Shown: positions 1 to 8,013, counted from the stretch's first letter. The stretch is 64,000 nt of DNA from Ornithinibacillus caprae (GCF_009728145.1 NZ_WOCA01000016.1:1-64000), one strand, 5' to 3'. The notes: generated by a model from the sequence alone, not told the origin. Translations and numbers: made by a program.

Positions 1-2
1 AC

Positions 3-332
3 AGGGAATATAAATCAGACCCCAAATTGTGTGCAAGTTGCCCATTATTAGACCAATGTACAAGATCGAAGAACCATCAAAAAGTAATAACTCGGCATCT
101 TTGGGAAGAATTCAAGGAAAAAGTTAGATTGAATAGGTTATCACAATCTGGAAAAATGCTTTATAAATATAGAAAAGAAAAAGTTGAGCGGAGCTTCGCA
201 GATTCGAAAGAACTGCATGGGCTTCGCTACTGCAGGTTAAGGGGATTGCACAATGCGAGTGAGCAAGTACTACTCACAGCAGCGTGCCAGAACATGAAGA
301 AGATTGCCACACACCTAGCAAAGCTAGGCTAG
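3..332 (+). pseudogene. IS1182-like transposase, C-terminal part (cut by window start)
   Basis: The frame is open from the first bases of the window, so this is the 3' end of a longer gene. About 110 residues are visible. They hold a Cys-rich stretch (CASCPLLDQC) and then the DDE catalytic-tail pattern YKYRKEKVERSFADSKELHG with the RYCRLRGL motif, typical of IS1182/IS4-type transposases that cut and paste insertion sequences. The stop codon lies inside a perfect 13-bp hairpin. Whether the full element is intact cannot be judged from this window. The family call is from motif recognition only. Confidence 0.75.
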
Positions 333-345
333 GTGTGTGGGAGTT
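307..345 (+). terminator. Hairpin terminator overlapping the transposase stop
   Basis: The arms CCACACACCTAGC (307-319) and GCTAGGTGTGTGG (328-340) are perfectly complementary around an 8-base loop. A T-rich stretch follows. The stop codon of the transposase frame is in the right arm. Confidence 0.7.
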
Positions 346-398
346 TATTTTCATTAAAAATTTCTTACTTAATGAAATAGTTATGACAGAATTAAAAA

Positions 399-436
399 AG
401 CTTGTAGAGAAAAAACACCTACTTTCTCTACAAGCT
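399..436. repeat. 14-bp perfect inverted repeat
   Basis: AGCTTGTAGAGAAA (399-412) is perfectly complementary to 423-436 with a 10-base loop. It sits 3 bases before a second hairpin, so the transcript from the insertion sequence side meets three hairpins in a row. Confidence 0.6.
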
Positions 437-438
437 GG

Positions 439-465
439 GCAGGGGAATTCCCCTGCTTTTTTTTA
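439..465 (+). terminator. Rho-independent terminator before the lia operon
   Basis: The 18-bp palindrome GCAGGGGAATTCCCCTGC (439-456) is followed by an uninterrupted T run. It insulates the liaI-like gene from transcription coming from the insertion sequence. Confidence 0.75.
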
Positions 466-487
466 TAAAAAGTTTTCCAACGAATAA

Positions 488-505
488 ATAAGCCTTAGGT
501 CTTAT
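488..505. promoter_or_regulatory. Imperfect palindrome, candidate LiaR operator
   Basis: ATAAGCCTTAGGTCTTAT matches its own reverse complement at 14 of 18 positions (outer ATAAG/CTTAT arms are perfect). It lies about 55 bases before a TATGAT hexamer (551-556) that has only a poor -35 (TTATGA, 528-533). That layout suits an activator-dependent promoter. Assignment to the response regulator encoded downstream is inference from position and symmetry. Confidence 0.4.
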
Positions 506-527
506 ATCAAAATATTGCTTAGGCTCA

Positions 528-556
528 TTATGAAAGAAGAGGCAATTCGGTATGAT
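528..556 (+). promoter_or_regulatory. Candidate promoter of the liaI-like gene
   Basis: TTATGA (528-533) and TATGAT (551-556) are 17 bases apart. The -35 is weak and the -10 good, as in activated promoters. It is the only reasonable pair between the terminator ending near 465 and the ribosome site at 573-580. Confidence 0.35.
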
Positions 557-587
557 GAAGTCAAGATAAAGAAAGGAGGCAGTTTGG

Positions 588-941
588 ATGAGAAAATTCA
601 TGTTATTTATAGGAGGGCTAATTGCCTTACTTATATTACTTGCGAATCTTGGCCCAATGGTATTGTTGGGAGTTAGTGTTTGGCTACTGTATATTATCTT
701 TAAGAAATTTCTTAAAAGCGATTCAACCGCAGGGAAAATTGGTTGGGTAATTCTTGGGCTAGTTGTACTAAGCATAACTTTTTCAAATATGTTTGCCGTA
801 GTAGGATTAGCTGCAGCTTACGCACTGTATTTAATTGTTACGAATTGGAAAAAGGATGAAAATGACCCAGTAGTAGCTACTGTGGATGAGGACGATCCTT
901 TTACCAATTTTGAAAGACAATGGGCAGAAATTAATAATTAA
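588..941 (+). CDS. LiaI-like small membrane protein
   Basis: This 117-residue protein has two hydrophobic spans, roughly residues 5-40 and 50-85, then a short acidic cytoplasmic tail (DEDDPF). A strong AAAGGAGG ribosome site lies at 573-580, ahead of the ATG. It is the first gene of a five-gene run with pspA/liaH, liaF, liaS and liaR. That is the position of liaI in Bacillus, where LiaI anchors the PspA-type protein LiaH at the membrane under envelope stress. Sequence likeness to B. subtilis LiaI is weak to my eye, so the role rests on size, topology and position. The operon lacks a liaG equivalent. Confidence 0.6.
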   Translation: MRKFMLFIGGLIALLILLANLGPMVLLGVSVWLLYIIFKKFLKSDSTAGKIGWVILGLVVLSITFSNMFAVVGLAAAYALYLIVTNWKKDENDPVVATVDEDDPFTNFERQWAEINN

Positions 942-964
942 AAATGAAAGAGGAGCGATGGAAA

Positions 965-1600
965 ATGACAAACATTTTTACACGAATGAAGGATTCTATT
1001 TCAGCAGATTTACATCAACTAATGGATCAAAAGGAACAAAAAAATCCAATTGCAGCATTAAATCAATATTTACGTCAAAGTGAACAGGAAAAAGAAAAGG
1101 TACGTAGACTAGTAGACCGTCAATATAAATTAAAGGACGAATTCACAAGTGAGTATCATAAAGCTCAGGACCTTGCAGATAAACGATTAAAACAAGCTAG
1201 TATTGCAGAAAAAGCAGGAGAGCAACAAATGCATGAGTTTGCAATGAGAGAATATGAGGAATATCAAGCTCGTGCAGATCGGATGAAAGCATCTAGAGAA
1301 GAAGCTGTTGAGCAATTAGAGATGCTCGAGCAAAAATATGAGGAAATGAAGCATAAATTAAAGGATATGTATTTACGCCGAATGGAGCTAATGGGGCGTG
1401 AAAATATTGCACATGCAAATCACCAGATGAACAAAGTAATGGAAGAAGTATCAGACAAGCCGTTTTCTCGTTTTGCTGAAATGGAGCGTTATATAGAAGG
1501 GCTTGAATATAAAGTGAATAGTGCATATTATAAAAGCACGTTTGATCATAAAATAGCTAAGCTTGAAAAAGAAATGCAAGAAAAAGAAAAAGCAAATTAA
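965..1600 (+). CDS. PspA/IM30 family protein (LiaH-like)
   Basis: The 211-residue protein is almost wholly helical and charged, starting MTNIFTRMKDSISADLHQLMDQKEQKNP, with the N-terminal amphipathic helix and long coiled coil of PspA/IM30/LiaH proteins that coat damaged membranes. I chose the ATG at 965 because AGAGGAG (949-955) sits 9 bases upstream; an in-frame ATG at 944 has no ribosome site. It follows the liaI-like gene by 23 bases and is separated from liaF by a hairpin (1628-1651), which fits high expression of the first two genes only. The family is clear; the LiaH role comes from context. Confidence 0.85.
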   Translation: MTNIFTRMKDSISADLHQLMDQKEQKNPIAALNQYLRQSEQEKEKVRRLVDRQYKLKDEFTSEYHKAQDLADKRLKQASIAEKAGEQQMHEFAMREYEEYQARADRMKASREEAVEQLEMLEQKYEEMKHKLKDMYLRRMELMGRENIAHANHQMNKVMEEVSDKPFSRFAEMERYIEGLEYKVNSAYYKSTFDHKIAKLEKEMQEKEKAN

Positions 1601-1627
1601 TTATTTCTATTAAAAGTGATATACTTG

Positions 1628-1651
1628 ATAGACGCAGGTTACTGCGTCTAT
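1628..1651 (+). terminator. Intra-operon hairpin between pspA/liaH and liaF
   Basis: ATAGACGCAG (1628-1637) and CTGCGTCTAT (1642-1651) form a perfect 10-bp stem with a GTTA loop. Only a short, mixed T tract follows, so it looks like a partial terminator or an RNA-processing/stability element. It would let abundant liaI-pspA message accumulate over a lower level of liaFSR. Confidence 0.55.
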
Positions 1652-1679
1652 TTCACTATTAATTAGGGGGTCACTATTC

Positions 1680-2414
1680 TTGTTTGAACGACTTAAGACA
1701 GATACGTATAACTGGATATTGATTATAGGATTGATCCTCTTTATTGTAGAGATTGTTTTCTTCCATGGTGGAATGATTATTTCTTCTTTATTTTCAGGTT
1801 TATTTACGTATATTGGTTGGAAAAATTTTAGTCGCTTATGGGGGAAAATACTTTTTTGGATTAGTGTTATCAGCTTAGTGTTTTCAATATTAAATATGTT
1901 AGCAGTTCGCTTTCTGGTGATTGTTGCGATTGTATTATTTATTATGAATTATTTAAAGAAAACACAGGACGCTGAAATTGTAAAGCCCAATATATTAACT
2001 CATCAAGAGGTAATAGTAGATCCACTCATTAAAAGGGAACCATTATTTGACCACAAACTTTTTAATGATCAAGAAACAGAAAATACTTCCTATCAATGGA
2101 GAGATATAAATATACACGGAGGATTTGGGGATCGGATTATTGATTTAAGTAATACAGTACTACCAAATGATACTGCAGTTATATCCATACGACATTTCAT
2201 TGGAAATATTGAGGTCTTCGTACCGTATGAAGTGGAAGTAAGTATACATCATAGTGCGGTTTTTGGTAGAGCTCATATCTTTGGCGAAGGCCAAACAAAG
2301 CTAATGAACGAGTCTCTGTTATATCAAACGGAAAAATATGATACAACTAAGTTATCACGTGTCAAGATTGTAACCTCTATATTTTCTGGAGATATCGAGG
2401 TGAAGCGAATATGA
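1680..2414 (+). CDS. liaF: LiaF, membrane inhibitor of the LiaSR system
   Basis: The 244-residue protein has about four membrane spans in residues 10-95 and then a soluble part ending in the LiaF-type beta-rich domain (GFGDRIIDLSNTVLPNDTAVISIRHFIGNIEV). The start is TTG at 1680, with AGGGGGT at 1663-1669. In Bacillus, LiaF keeps the kinase LiaS inactive until the envelope is stressed. Its stop overlaps the liaS start (ATGA), so the two are translationally coupled. Gene order liaF-liaS-liaR supports the call. Confidence 0.85.
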   Translation: MFERLKTDTYNWILIIGLILFIVEIVFFHGGMIISSLFSGLFTYIGWKNFSRLWGKILFWISVISLVFSILNMLAVRFLVIVAIVLFIMNYLKKTQDAEIVKPNILTHQEVIVDPLIKREPLFDHKLFNDQETENTSYQWRDINIHGGFGDRIIDLSNTVLPNDTAVISIRHFIGNIEVFVPYEVEVSIHHSAVFGRAHIFGEGQTKLMNESLLYQTEKYDTTKLSRVKIVTSIFSGDIEVKRI

Positions 2415-3457
2415 TCACTATTTTGCGACATGCTTTTACCGCGATATTGTTTGGAACGCTGATATCATTAATGATACTTGGAATAACATTACTTACTTTT
2501 CCGATTGACGATTGGAAGCTAATATTCACCCAAACGATCAGTAATGTTCCTTTTATTGTATATATATTATTTATTCCAATTACAATAGGAGCAATCTCTG
2601 GTATTACCACGGGAATTTTTTGGCGACAACGCTTTCATAAAATCACAAGACAATTAGATGAACTTGCAAAAGGTCAGAAGGTTACATTCGATGAACAACC
2701 GTATAAAGAACTAATAACGATTCAGTATCAAGTACAACAAGTTCAAGAAAAAATCCGTAAGCAAACAGAGAATGCGCAACGATTGGCAACGGAAAGAGCA
2801 AATGAACGTGAAAAAAGCCTACAAGAAATTGTCGTTCAAGAGAGAAATAGGCTGGCACGAGAACTGCATGATTCTGTTAGTCAGCAATTATTTGCAGCTT
2901 CCATGATGATGTCGGCAATAAATGAATCAAATTCTGAAATGGATTCATCTACTAAGAAGCAATTACAATTAGTCGAGAAGATGATTCATCAATCACAATT
3001 AGAGATGCGAGCATTATTACTCCACTTGCGACCAGTTGCATTAAAAGGAAAGGCATTACAAGAAGGTATCAAAGAACTACTATTAGAACTTCAACAAAAA
3101 GTTCCATTAAAGATTGATTGGAAAATTGAAGAATTTAATGTGGATAAGGGTGTAGAGGACCAGTTATTTCGAATATTACAGGAGTCTGTTTCCAATACAC
3201 TTAGGCATGCAGAAGCCCAAACTTTACATGTGATGTTAATTGAACGGGATGACCTCATTATTTTTCGAATAGTCGATGATGGAGTTGGCTTTGATACAGA
3301 AAAAATACGAACAACTAGTTCCTATGGGCTTTCCAATATGAGTGAACGCGCAAACGAGGTTGGTGGAACGTTAAAGGTTATTAGCCTACCTAATCAAGGT
3401 ACACGCTTAGAAGTTAAGGTTCCAAGTTTACGAAAAAAGGATGAGAGTGATGATTAA
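2411..3457 (+). CDS. liaS: LiaS sensor histidine kinase
   Basis: The 348-residue kinase has two N-terminal membrane spans (about residues 8-30 and 45-70) with a very short extracytoplasmic loop. A HAMP-like linker follows, then the HisKA_3 motif [16 protein letters not shown] with the phospho-acceptor His at residue 153, and an HATPase domain with N-box ([13 protein letters not shown]) and G-box ([16 protein letters not shown]). The short sensor loop is typical of intramembrane-sensing kinases, which rely on partner proteins such as LiaF. It overlaps liaF by 4 bases and liaR by 8. Confidence 0.9.
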   Translation: MITILRHAFTAILFGTLISLMILGITLLTFPIDDWKLIFTQTISNVPFIVYILFIPITIGAISGITTGIFWRQRFHKITRQLDELAKGQKVTFDEQPYKELITIQYQVQQVQEKIRKQTENAQRLATERANEREKSLQEIVVQERNRLARELHDSVSQQLFAASMMMSAINESNSEMDSSTKKQLQLVEKMIHQSQLEMRALLLHLRPVALKGKALQEGIKELLLELQQKVPLKIDWKIEEFNVDKGVEDQLFRILQESVSNTLRHAEAQTLHVMLIERDDLIIFRIVDDGVGFDTEKIRTTSSYGLSNMSERANEVGGTLKVISLPNQGTRLEVKVPSLRKKDESDD

Positions 3458-4079
3458 AATATTATTTGCTGATGATCATGAAATGGTTCGAATAGGTGTT
3501 TCATCGTACTTGTCTGCACAACCAGATATGGATGTCATTGCAGAAGCAGATGATGGTGGGGAAGCAGTCCGTTTAGCATTAGAGCTTAAACCGGATATCA
3601 TCTTAATGGATTTAGTCATGAAGGAAATGGATGGAATTGAAGCTACAAGGCAAATTATACAGAGCTGGTCAGAAGCTAAGATAATTATTGTTACAAGCTT
3701 TTTAGATGATGAAAAGGTATACCCTGCACTAGAGGCGGGAGCAACTAGTTATATGCTGAAAACATCAAAAGCTAGTGAAATAGCCAAGGCAATTCGTTCA
3801 ACATTTAATGGTCACTCTGTCCTTGAACCAGAAGTGACGGGGAAAATTATGACCAAAATGAGAGAAAAGCCTGTTGTACATTTACATGAACAGTTAACCG
3901 AACGTGAAATGGAAATTTTGCTTTTAATTGCAGCGGGAAAAACAAATCAGGAAATTGCTGATGAACTATACATTGCTTTAAAAACTGTGAAGGTTCATGT
4001 AAGTAATATTCTCGGTAAACTTGAAGTTCAAGATCGAACACAAGCTGTAATTTATGCTTTTAAACATGAACTCGTATAG
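3450..4079 (+). CDS. liaR: LiaR response regulator (NarL/FixJ type)
   Basis: The 209-residue protein has a receiver domain (acidic pair D8-D9, phospho-acceptor D54 in ILMDLVM, conserved Lys in YMLKTSKA) and a C-terminal LuxR-type helix-turn-helix ([40 protein letters not shown]). I chose ATG 3450 because AAAGG (3436-3440) is 9 bases upstream and the family starts with this residue pattern; an earlier in-frame ATG at 3441 has no room for a ribosome site. It probably activates the liaI promoter through the palindrome near 488-505. Confidence 0.9.
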   Translation: MIKILFADDHEMVRIGVSSYLSAQPDMDVIAEADDGGEAVRLALELKPDIILMDLVMKEMDGIEATRQIIQSWSEAKIIIVTSFLDDEKVYPALEAGATSYMLKTSKASEIAKAIRSTFNGHSVLEPEVTGKIMTKMREKPVVHLHEQLTEREMEILLLIAAGKTNQEIADELYIALKTVKVHVSNILGKLEVQDRTQAVIYAFKHELV

Positions 4080-4080
4080 T

Positions 4081-4110
4081 AAAAATCTGTGTATAGTTAC
4101 ACAGATTTTT
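4081..4110. terminator. Bidirectional terminator between liaR and the exporter gene
   Basis: AAAAATCTGTGTA (4081-4093) and TACACAGATTTTT (4098-4110) pair perfectly around a 4-base loop, with A and T runs on both sides. The stop codon of the convergent minus-strand gene is in the loop. Confidence 0.85.
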
Positions 4111-5125
4111 CTATTTCACTTTCATTTTGGTAAAACCTTGTTACGAGCTCGAAAATGGACAACAGCTCATATAAAATGATCAATTTTGGTGGGAAATGAG
4201 TAGGGTGTTGTTCCTTACTTTTTGTAATTTCTTCACTATCCTCCCAAAACATGTTTGTTAACTGTTTCAGTTGTTTTTTGTGTTTCTCTTGATCAAAGTA
4301 TTTTTTGCTCTTCATCCCTTCTGCCAACTCCTCGACAGATTGAAGGATAACAGATCGTTCATCTTGAGACCATGATACGTTCTCTAAAGATGTATGGAGC
4401 AAATTATCCATATGATAATGAATCATTCGGATCGTAATCATTTGTTGTTGTGCATGTTGGAATATATGTTTTTCATGACCTACTAATGGGTGATATTTTG
4501 ATTCATCTTCTTGAAACTGTATCAATCGACCTACTTTAGTAGATGCTGTATGTAGCGGTGTAACAATGTCTGCATCTCTAACCTCATTTTCGTTTAAAAT
4601 TAATTGAAATAGTTTTTCAATGTTTTTCCCTGTTTGCTTATTTAACCGTCGAATATGGGTGACGATATCCTTTGTGTAGTCAGGTGGTAATATGAACATG
4701 TTTACTGCAGTAGAAACGATCAATCCGATTGTAGTCGTTCCAAGCCGGATAAAGAATGAGATTAAAAAATTATTATGAATAACCTCCACCATAGCTACCG
4801 CTGTTAGAGTAGCAACGAGTAATCCTGCATGGAGTCTAAATGTAACACATGTCGCAATGGTAAAAAATGCTGCTAGTGTATATGTGATTGGTGAATTGCC
4901 AAATAACGCAATAAATAAAACTGCATATGCAGATCCGATCGCAGATGCAGGGAAACGTATAAATCCTTTCTTTATCGATTCAGATACAGTAGGCTCTAGT
5001 GTAACTATTGCTGTAATAACAGCAAAAACTGGTGGCCAACCTACCAGCTCACAGACCCAAGCGGTTATGAAAATGGCAACTGCGGTTTTAATTAATCTAC
5101 TACCAATCAATTGAGTTATTTTCAT
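4097..5125 (-). CDS. FUSC/aromatic acid exporter family membrane protein
   Basis: The 342-residue protein has about six N-terminal membrane spans (residues 10-155), containing the ArAE-type pattern WPPVFAVITAIVTLEPTVSESIKKG. A long hydrophilic helical C-terminal domain follows. This is the DUF939/ArAE architecture of B. subtilis YqjA and YgaE-like proteins, assumed to export aromatic acids or similar small molecules. The substrate is unknown. It stands alone, convergent with liaR. Confidence 0.7.
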   Translation of the reverse strand: MKITQLIGSRLIKTAVAIFITAWVCELVGWPPVFAVITAIVTLEPTVSESIKKGFIRFPASAIGSAYAVLFIALFGNSPITYTLAAFFTIATCVTFRLHAGLLVATLTAVAMVEVIHNNFLISFFIRLGTTTIGLIVSTAVNMFILPPDYTKDIVTHIRRLNKQTGKNIEKLFQLILNENEVRDADIVTPLHTASTKVGRLIQFQEDESKYHPLVGHEKHIFQHAQQQMITIRMIHYHMDNLLHTSLENVSWSQDERSVILQSVEELAEGMKSKKYFDQEKHKKQLKQLTNMFWEDSEEITKSKEQHPTHFPPKLIILYELLSIFELVTRFYQNESEIEKSV

Positions 5126-5239
5126 CGAAACCTTCCCCTACCTACAAACTACAATTCATATTTTTTCACTTCTAGTTTATTTAATCAAGGTATTTAAGAT
5201 ATATTGTTTTTAGAAAAATGAAACAAAAGAGTTTCATTA

Positions 5240-5510
5240 TATCGGAGTTAGGCGAGAAGATTCCCTCCTCAAAAGGCGACAGCATTTGGGGTGAGTATGT
5301 TTGAATTAGCAAGAAATACAATACAGATGGTATGACTGCATAATTTTGAATGACATCGGAAAAATTTACTAGTGAAAGAAAGGGGTATACTGCTACACAT
5401 GGAAGCTGGTTCTGGGTATGTGGCAAAAGTTATTCCATGCGTGTCCTCTATGAATGCTCTTAAAGGTAAACGGAAGAAGAACAATTTACGGTAAAATAGA
5501 ATAAAGTAGG
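5240..5510 (+). pseudogene. Degenerate gene, possibly an RsbT/RsbW-like ATP-binding protein
   Basis: In one plus-strand frame, 5276-5332 reads ATAFGVSMFELARNTIQMV before a stop. This resembles the N-box of GHKL anti-sigma kinases such as RsbT (ATAVSELARNT). Downstream codons in all three frames are broken by stops, and a good terminator follows at 5524-5553, as expected behind a former gene. Minus-strand open frames here look fortuitous. The match is short and the call is weak; a chance resemblance is possible. Confidence 0.25.
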
Positions 5511-5523
5511 CGGTATATATCTG

Positions 5524-5553
5524 AAATTGCTGTCAAAAGACAGCAATTTTTTT
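5524..5553 (+). terminator. Rho-independent terminator
   Basis: AAATTGCTGTC (5524-5534) and GACAGCAATTT (5539-5549) form a perfect 11-bp stem with an AAAA loop and a T run. No intact plus-strand gene precedes it, which suggests a decayed gene in 5240-5510. Confidence 0.8.
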
Positions 5554-5601
5554 CTGTTTTATAGGAAAAAGCATAACTAATTGTCGTCTTTGAAATATAT
5601 T

Positions 5602-5650
5602 TGTAACATTACTATAACATAGTTGCAATTAAATGATGATATACTACTAA
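5602..5650 (+). promoter_or_regulatory. WalR-like box and promoter of the CwlO-like gene
   Basis: TGTAAC-ATTAC-TATAAC (5602-5618) matches the WalR direct-repeat consensus (two TGTWAH hexamers 5 bases apart) except for the first G of the second repeat. TTGCAA (5623-5628) and TACTAA (5645-5650) 16 bases apart could be the -35 and -10. In B. subtilis cwlO is activated by WalR, so position and gene agree. Confidence 0.45.
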
Positions 5651-5742
5651 TTGCCTAATAAAATAGATACATGATTTAAAATAATAGATTCATTGCTATT
5701 TACATAGAATATGGCAGTGACGTGGGAAGCGAGGAAAGAAAG

Positions 5743-6954
5743 TTGAAAAAATCATTGATAACAATGGCCACGGTTACCGTAGTTGGTCTTGGTAGTACTT
5801 TCTTCACGGATACAGTCCATGCTGATACATTAAATGAATTGCAAAACCAACAATCACAAATTGAAAGTGAACGTTCATCTATAAAGGAAAATCTATCAAA
5901 AGCTGAAGCAGAAATAGCGGATGTTTTAATAGATTTAGAAGAGTTGAATAAGGAAATTACTAAAAACAACGAAGCTTTAAAAACGAATGAAAAAACTCTA
6001 AATGAAACAACAGAAGAAATCTCAGTTAAAGAAGAAGAGATTGCTGAATTAGAACAATCTATCCAAAAGCGTTCAGATATTTTAAACGATCGTATGGTTT
6101 CTTATCAAAAAAACGGTGGAAATATAGGATTTCTTGATATTATATTTGGTTCAAAGAGTTTTGGAGACTTAGTGAGTCGCGTATCTGCTGTCACTAAAAT
6201 TACCGAATCAGATAGTGCTTTACTTAAACAACAGGAAGAAGAAAAAACGTTAGTTGAAAATAAATTAACTGAGTTAACGGATATGAAAGTCGAATTAGAA
6301 GGTATGCAGGAGTTAATTCTTGTACAAAAAGAAAAAAACGAAGAACAAAAGAAACAACTAAAACAAAAAGAGCAAGAGCTACAATCGAAAAAAGAAGAGT
6401 TAAAGATCAAAGACAGTAAACTTGCATCGATTGAAGCGGAAGTTCGTCGTAATATAGCTGCTAAGAGAACACCACCTGCTACAGCAAGTGCTAACTCTTC
6501 AAATGGTTCAAGCGATGGGAATAGTAGTAACTTAACAACATTAAGTAAAAAAGAAAGCAAGTCTTCAACACCAGTATCAGGAAGTGGAAATCTTAGTACG
6601 GTAATTAATGCTGGTTATCCATATTTGGGAGTTCCTTATGTTTGGGCAGGAAAGTCCCCTAGTGGATTCGATTGTTCTGGATTCATTTCATGGGCATTTG
6701 CCCAAGGCGGATATTCCCTACCGTCTAGTACTGCTCAATTACAGTATGTAGGCACAAAGGTCTCATACAGTGATGTCAAACCTGGCGACCTAGTATTTTT
6801 CGATACGTATAAGGTTAATGGCCACATTGGGATCTATGTTGGTAATGGTAAATTTATTGGATCTCAAAATTCAACAGGTTTAGCGGTTGCTGACATGACT
6901 TCTGGTTATTGGAAAAGTAAATTTAAGGGACATGTAAGACGTGTCGTTAAATAA
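5743..6954 (+). CDS. CwlO-like D,L-endopeptidase (coiled coil + NlpC/P60)
   Basis: The 403-residue secreted peptidoglycan hydrolase has a signal peptide (residues 1-27, ending VHA), a long coiled coil (about 28-240), a Ser/Thr/Gly/Asn-rich linker, and a C-terminal NlpC/P60 domain. The catalytic Cys is residue 311 (FDCSGF) and the His is 361 (GHIGIYVG). This is the layout of B. subtilis CwlO and of PcsB-like proteins that cut stem peptides during cell elongation, controlled by FtsEX. The start is TTG at 5743, with GAGG (5731-5734) 8 bases upstream. A WalR-like box lies upstream and a strong terminator follows. Confidence 0.8.
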   Translation: MKKSLITMATVTVVGLGSTFFTDTVHADTLNELQNQQSQIESERSSIKENLSKAEAEIADVLIDLEELNKEITKNNEALKTNEKTLNETTEEISVKEEEIAELEQSIQKRSDILNDRMVSYQKNGGNIGFLDIIFGSKSFGDLVSRVSAVTKITESDSALLKQQEEEKTLVENKLTELTDMKVELEGMQELILVQKEKNEEQKKQLKQKEQELQSKKEELKIKDSKLASIEAEVRRNIAAKRTPPATASANSSNGSSDGNSSNLTTLSKKESKSSTPVSGSGNLSTVINAGYPYLGVPYVWAGKSPSGFDCSGFISWAFAQGGYSLPSSTAQLQYVGTKVSYSDVKPGDLVFFDTYKVNGHIGIYVGNGKFIGSQNSTGLAVADMTSGYWKSKFKGHVRRVVK

Positions 6955-6965
6955 TATTATTATTT

Positions 6966-6998
6966 AAAAGGCTCTAGCAAAATGCTAGAGCCTTTTAA
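6966..6998 (+). terminator. Terminator of the CwlO-like gene
   Basis: AAAAGGCTCTAGCA (6966-6979) and TGCTAGAGCCTTTT (6983-6996) pair perfectly around an AAA loop. Confidence 0.85.
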
Positions 6999-7086
6999 TT
7001 TTCACCTCAGGCTTATTCCATATATAATAGAAATCGAAACTTTTTGACAGATAGTAAAATATAAGTTTTTCTGTCCTTAAAATGAC

Positions 7087-7119
7087 AATTAAGGCAATGG
7101 CGAATGCCAAGTTTTCTAA
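7087..7119. repeat. Short dispersed palindromic repeat, copy a
   Basis: The copy reads AATTAAGGCAATGG followed by CGAATGCCAAGTTTTCTAA, an interrupted palindrome. Related copies are at 21393-21415, 30438-30487 and 54381-54422; a tail-only match is at 33067-33080. The shared core is AACTAAGGC...GCCAAGTTTTCTAA. Confidence 0.5.
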
Positions 7120-7148
7120 AAAATGTAGTAAAGGGGTGTAGTCATATC

Positions 7149-7736
7149 ATGTATAAAAAGATAGAAGAGTTTCGAAAAAGTACATATGATATTGATCCTA
7201 TATTCTTGGAGCGTTGGTCACCAAGATCTTTTCTAGAAAAAGAAATTCCAACAGATATTTTAAATAGTATATTTGAAGCTGCTCGTTGGGCACCGTCTGC
7301 AGGAAATATACAACCGTGGAGATTTGTTGTGGCAAAGGAACAGTCTGATCGAAAGAGATTTTTAAGCTTTATTAATGAAGGTAATGTGGTCTGGTGTCAA
7401 AAAGCACCAGTACTAGTAGCTGTCATATCCAAAACGGAAGAAAAACGATTTGGAGGCTTCAACCAAGCTCATGCATTTGATACTGGAGCTGCATGGGGGT
7501 ATCTTGCTCTAGAAGCTGCAAGGAAAGGGTTAATTACTCATGCTATGGGTGGTTTTAACAAAGAAAAAGCAATCGAGAAATTGAATATTCCACAAGGATA
7601 TGCGGTTCATGCTATTGTTGCGATTGGATATCAAGGAGAGAAAGAAGCCTTGAATGAGGAGCTACGTAAACGGGAAAAGCCATCGGATCGAAAACAAATA
7701 GAGGACTTTATATCAGAAGGTGTTTTTAACGATTAA
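7149..7736 (+). CDS. Nitroreductase family protein
   Basis: The 195-residue protein carries the nitroreductase FMN-binding pattern (RWSPRSF near residue 20, then ARWAPSAGNIQPWRFVV, and a GAAWGYLALEAARKGL helix in the second half). Members are FMN-dependent NAD(P)H oxidoreductases acting on nitro compounds or quinones; the true substrate is unknown. ATG 7149 follows AAAGGGGTG (7130-7138); upstream in-frame codons have no ribosome site. It is a single gene with its own terminator. Confidence 0.8.
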   Translation: MYKKIEEFRKSTYDIDPIFLERWSPRSFLEKEIPTDILNSIFEAARWAPSAGNIQPWRFVVAKEQSDRKRFLSFINEGNVVWCQKAPVLVAVISKTEEKRFGGFNQAHAFDTGAAWGYLALEAARKGLITHAMGGFNKEKAIEKLNIPQGYAVHAIVAIGYQGEKEALNEELRKREKPSDRKQIEDFISEGVFND

Positions 7737-7750
7737 TATTTAAGGGAAAG

Positions 7751-7784
7751 GGAGAGCAGGTTTCTTGCTACTCCTTTTTTTTTT
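7751..7784 (+). terminator. Terminator of the nitroreductase gene
   Basis: GGAGAGCA (7751-7758) pairs with TGCTACTCC (7766-7774) with one bulged base, followed by ten T. Confidence 0.8.
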
Positions 7785-7893
7785 GGATACAGATTTTAAG
7801 AGCAAGAAAGCCCATTTCTTCAAATGTGGGATGAATCCCTCTATTTTGGAAATTTAAACTAAACCAGCACAAACAGGCATTCTGTTTACACAT

Positions 7894-7952
7894 CGGAGTA
7901 ATGAGTGCCCAAAAGCTAATTAGAAAAACCAAAACGGTAACTCATTAGCAAT
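7894..7952. repeat. Partial copies of the 52-bp repeat family
   Basis: GGAGTAATGAGTGCCCAAAA and, 20 bases on, AACGGTAACTCATTAGCAATG match the two halves of the tandem unit found six times at 27975-28286. Here the linker between halves is different. Apart from this and a SigB-like promoter, nothing else is apparent in 7785-8052. Confidence 0.65.
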
Positions 7953-7987
7953 GTAGGTATAATATTTGCGGCATGTTAAAAAATATA

Positions 7988-8013
7988 GTTTACGATGCCG
8001 TAGTTTAGGGTAT
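7988..8013 (+). promoter_or_regulatory. SigB-like promoter of the BCCT transporter
   Basis: GTTTAC (7988-7993), 14 bases, then GGGTAT (8008-8013). This matches the general-stress sigma factor consensus GTTTAA-N12-15-GGGTAT except for one base. It lies 54 bases before the start codon of an osmoprotectant transporter, a typical SigB target class in bacilli. Confidence 0.5.

Noticed and set aside
284-487. 67-codon plus-strand frame after the transposase
   Set aside because: It overlaps the transposase in another frame and crosses three hairpins.
428-775. Open frame on the minus strand, 115 codons
   Set aside because: It lies antisense to the liaI-like gene and crosses its promoter, operator and a terminator; no ribosome site or family features.
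5181-5484. Two minus-strand open frames before cwlO
   Set aside because: No ribosome sites, odd composition, and mutual overlap in different frames. The plus-strand remnant and terminator explain the region better.
6105-6560. 151-codon minus-strand frame rich in Ser, Phe and Cys
   Set aside because: It is the mirror of the cwlO coiled coil (Glu/Lys codons read backwards).
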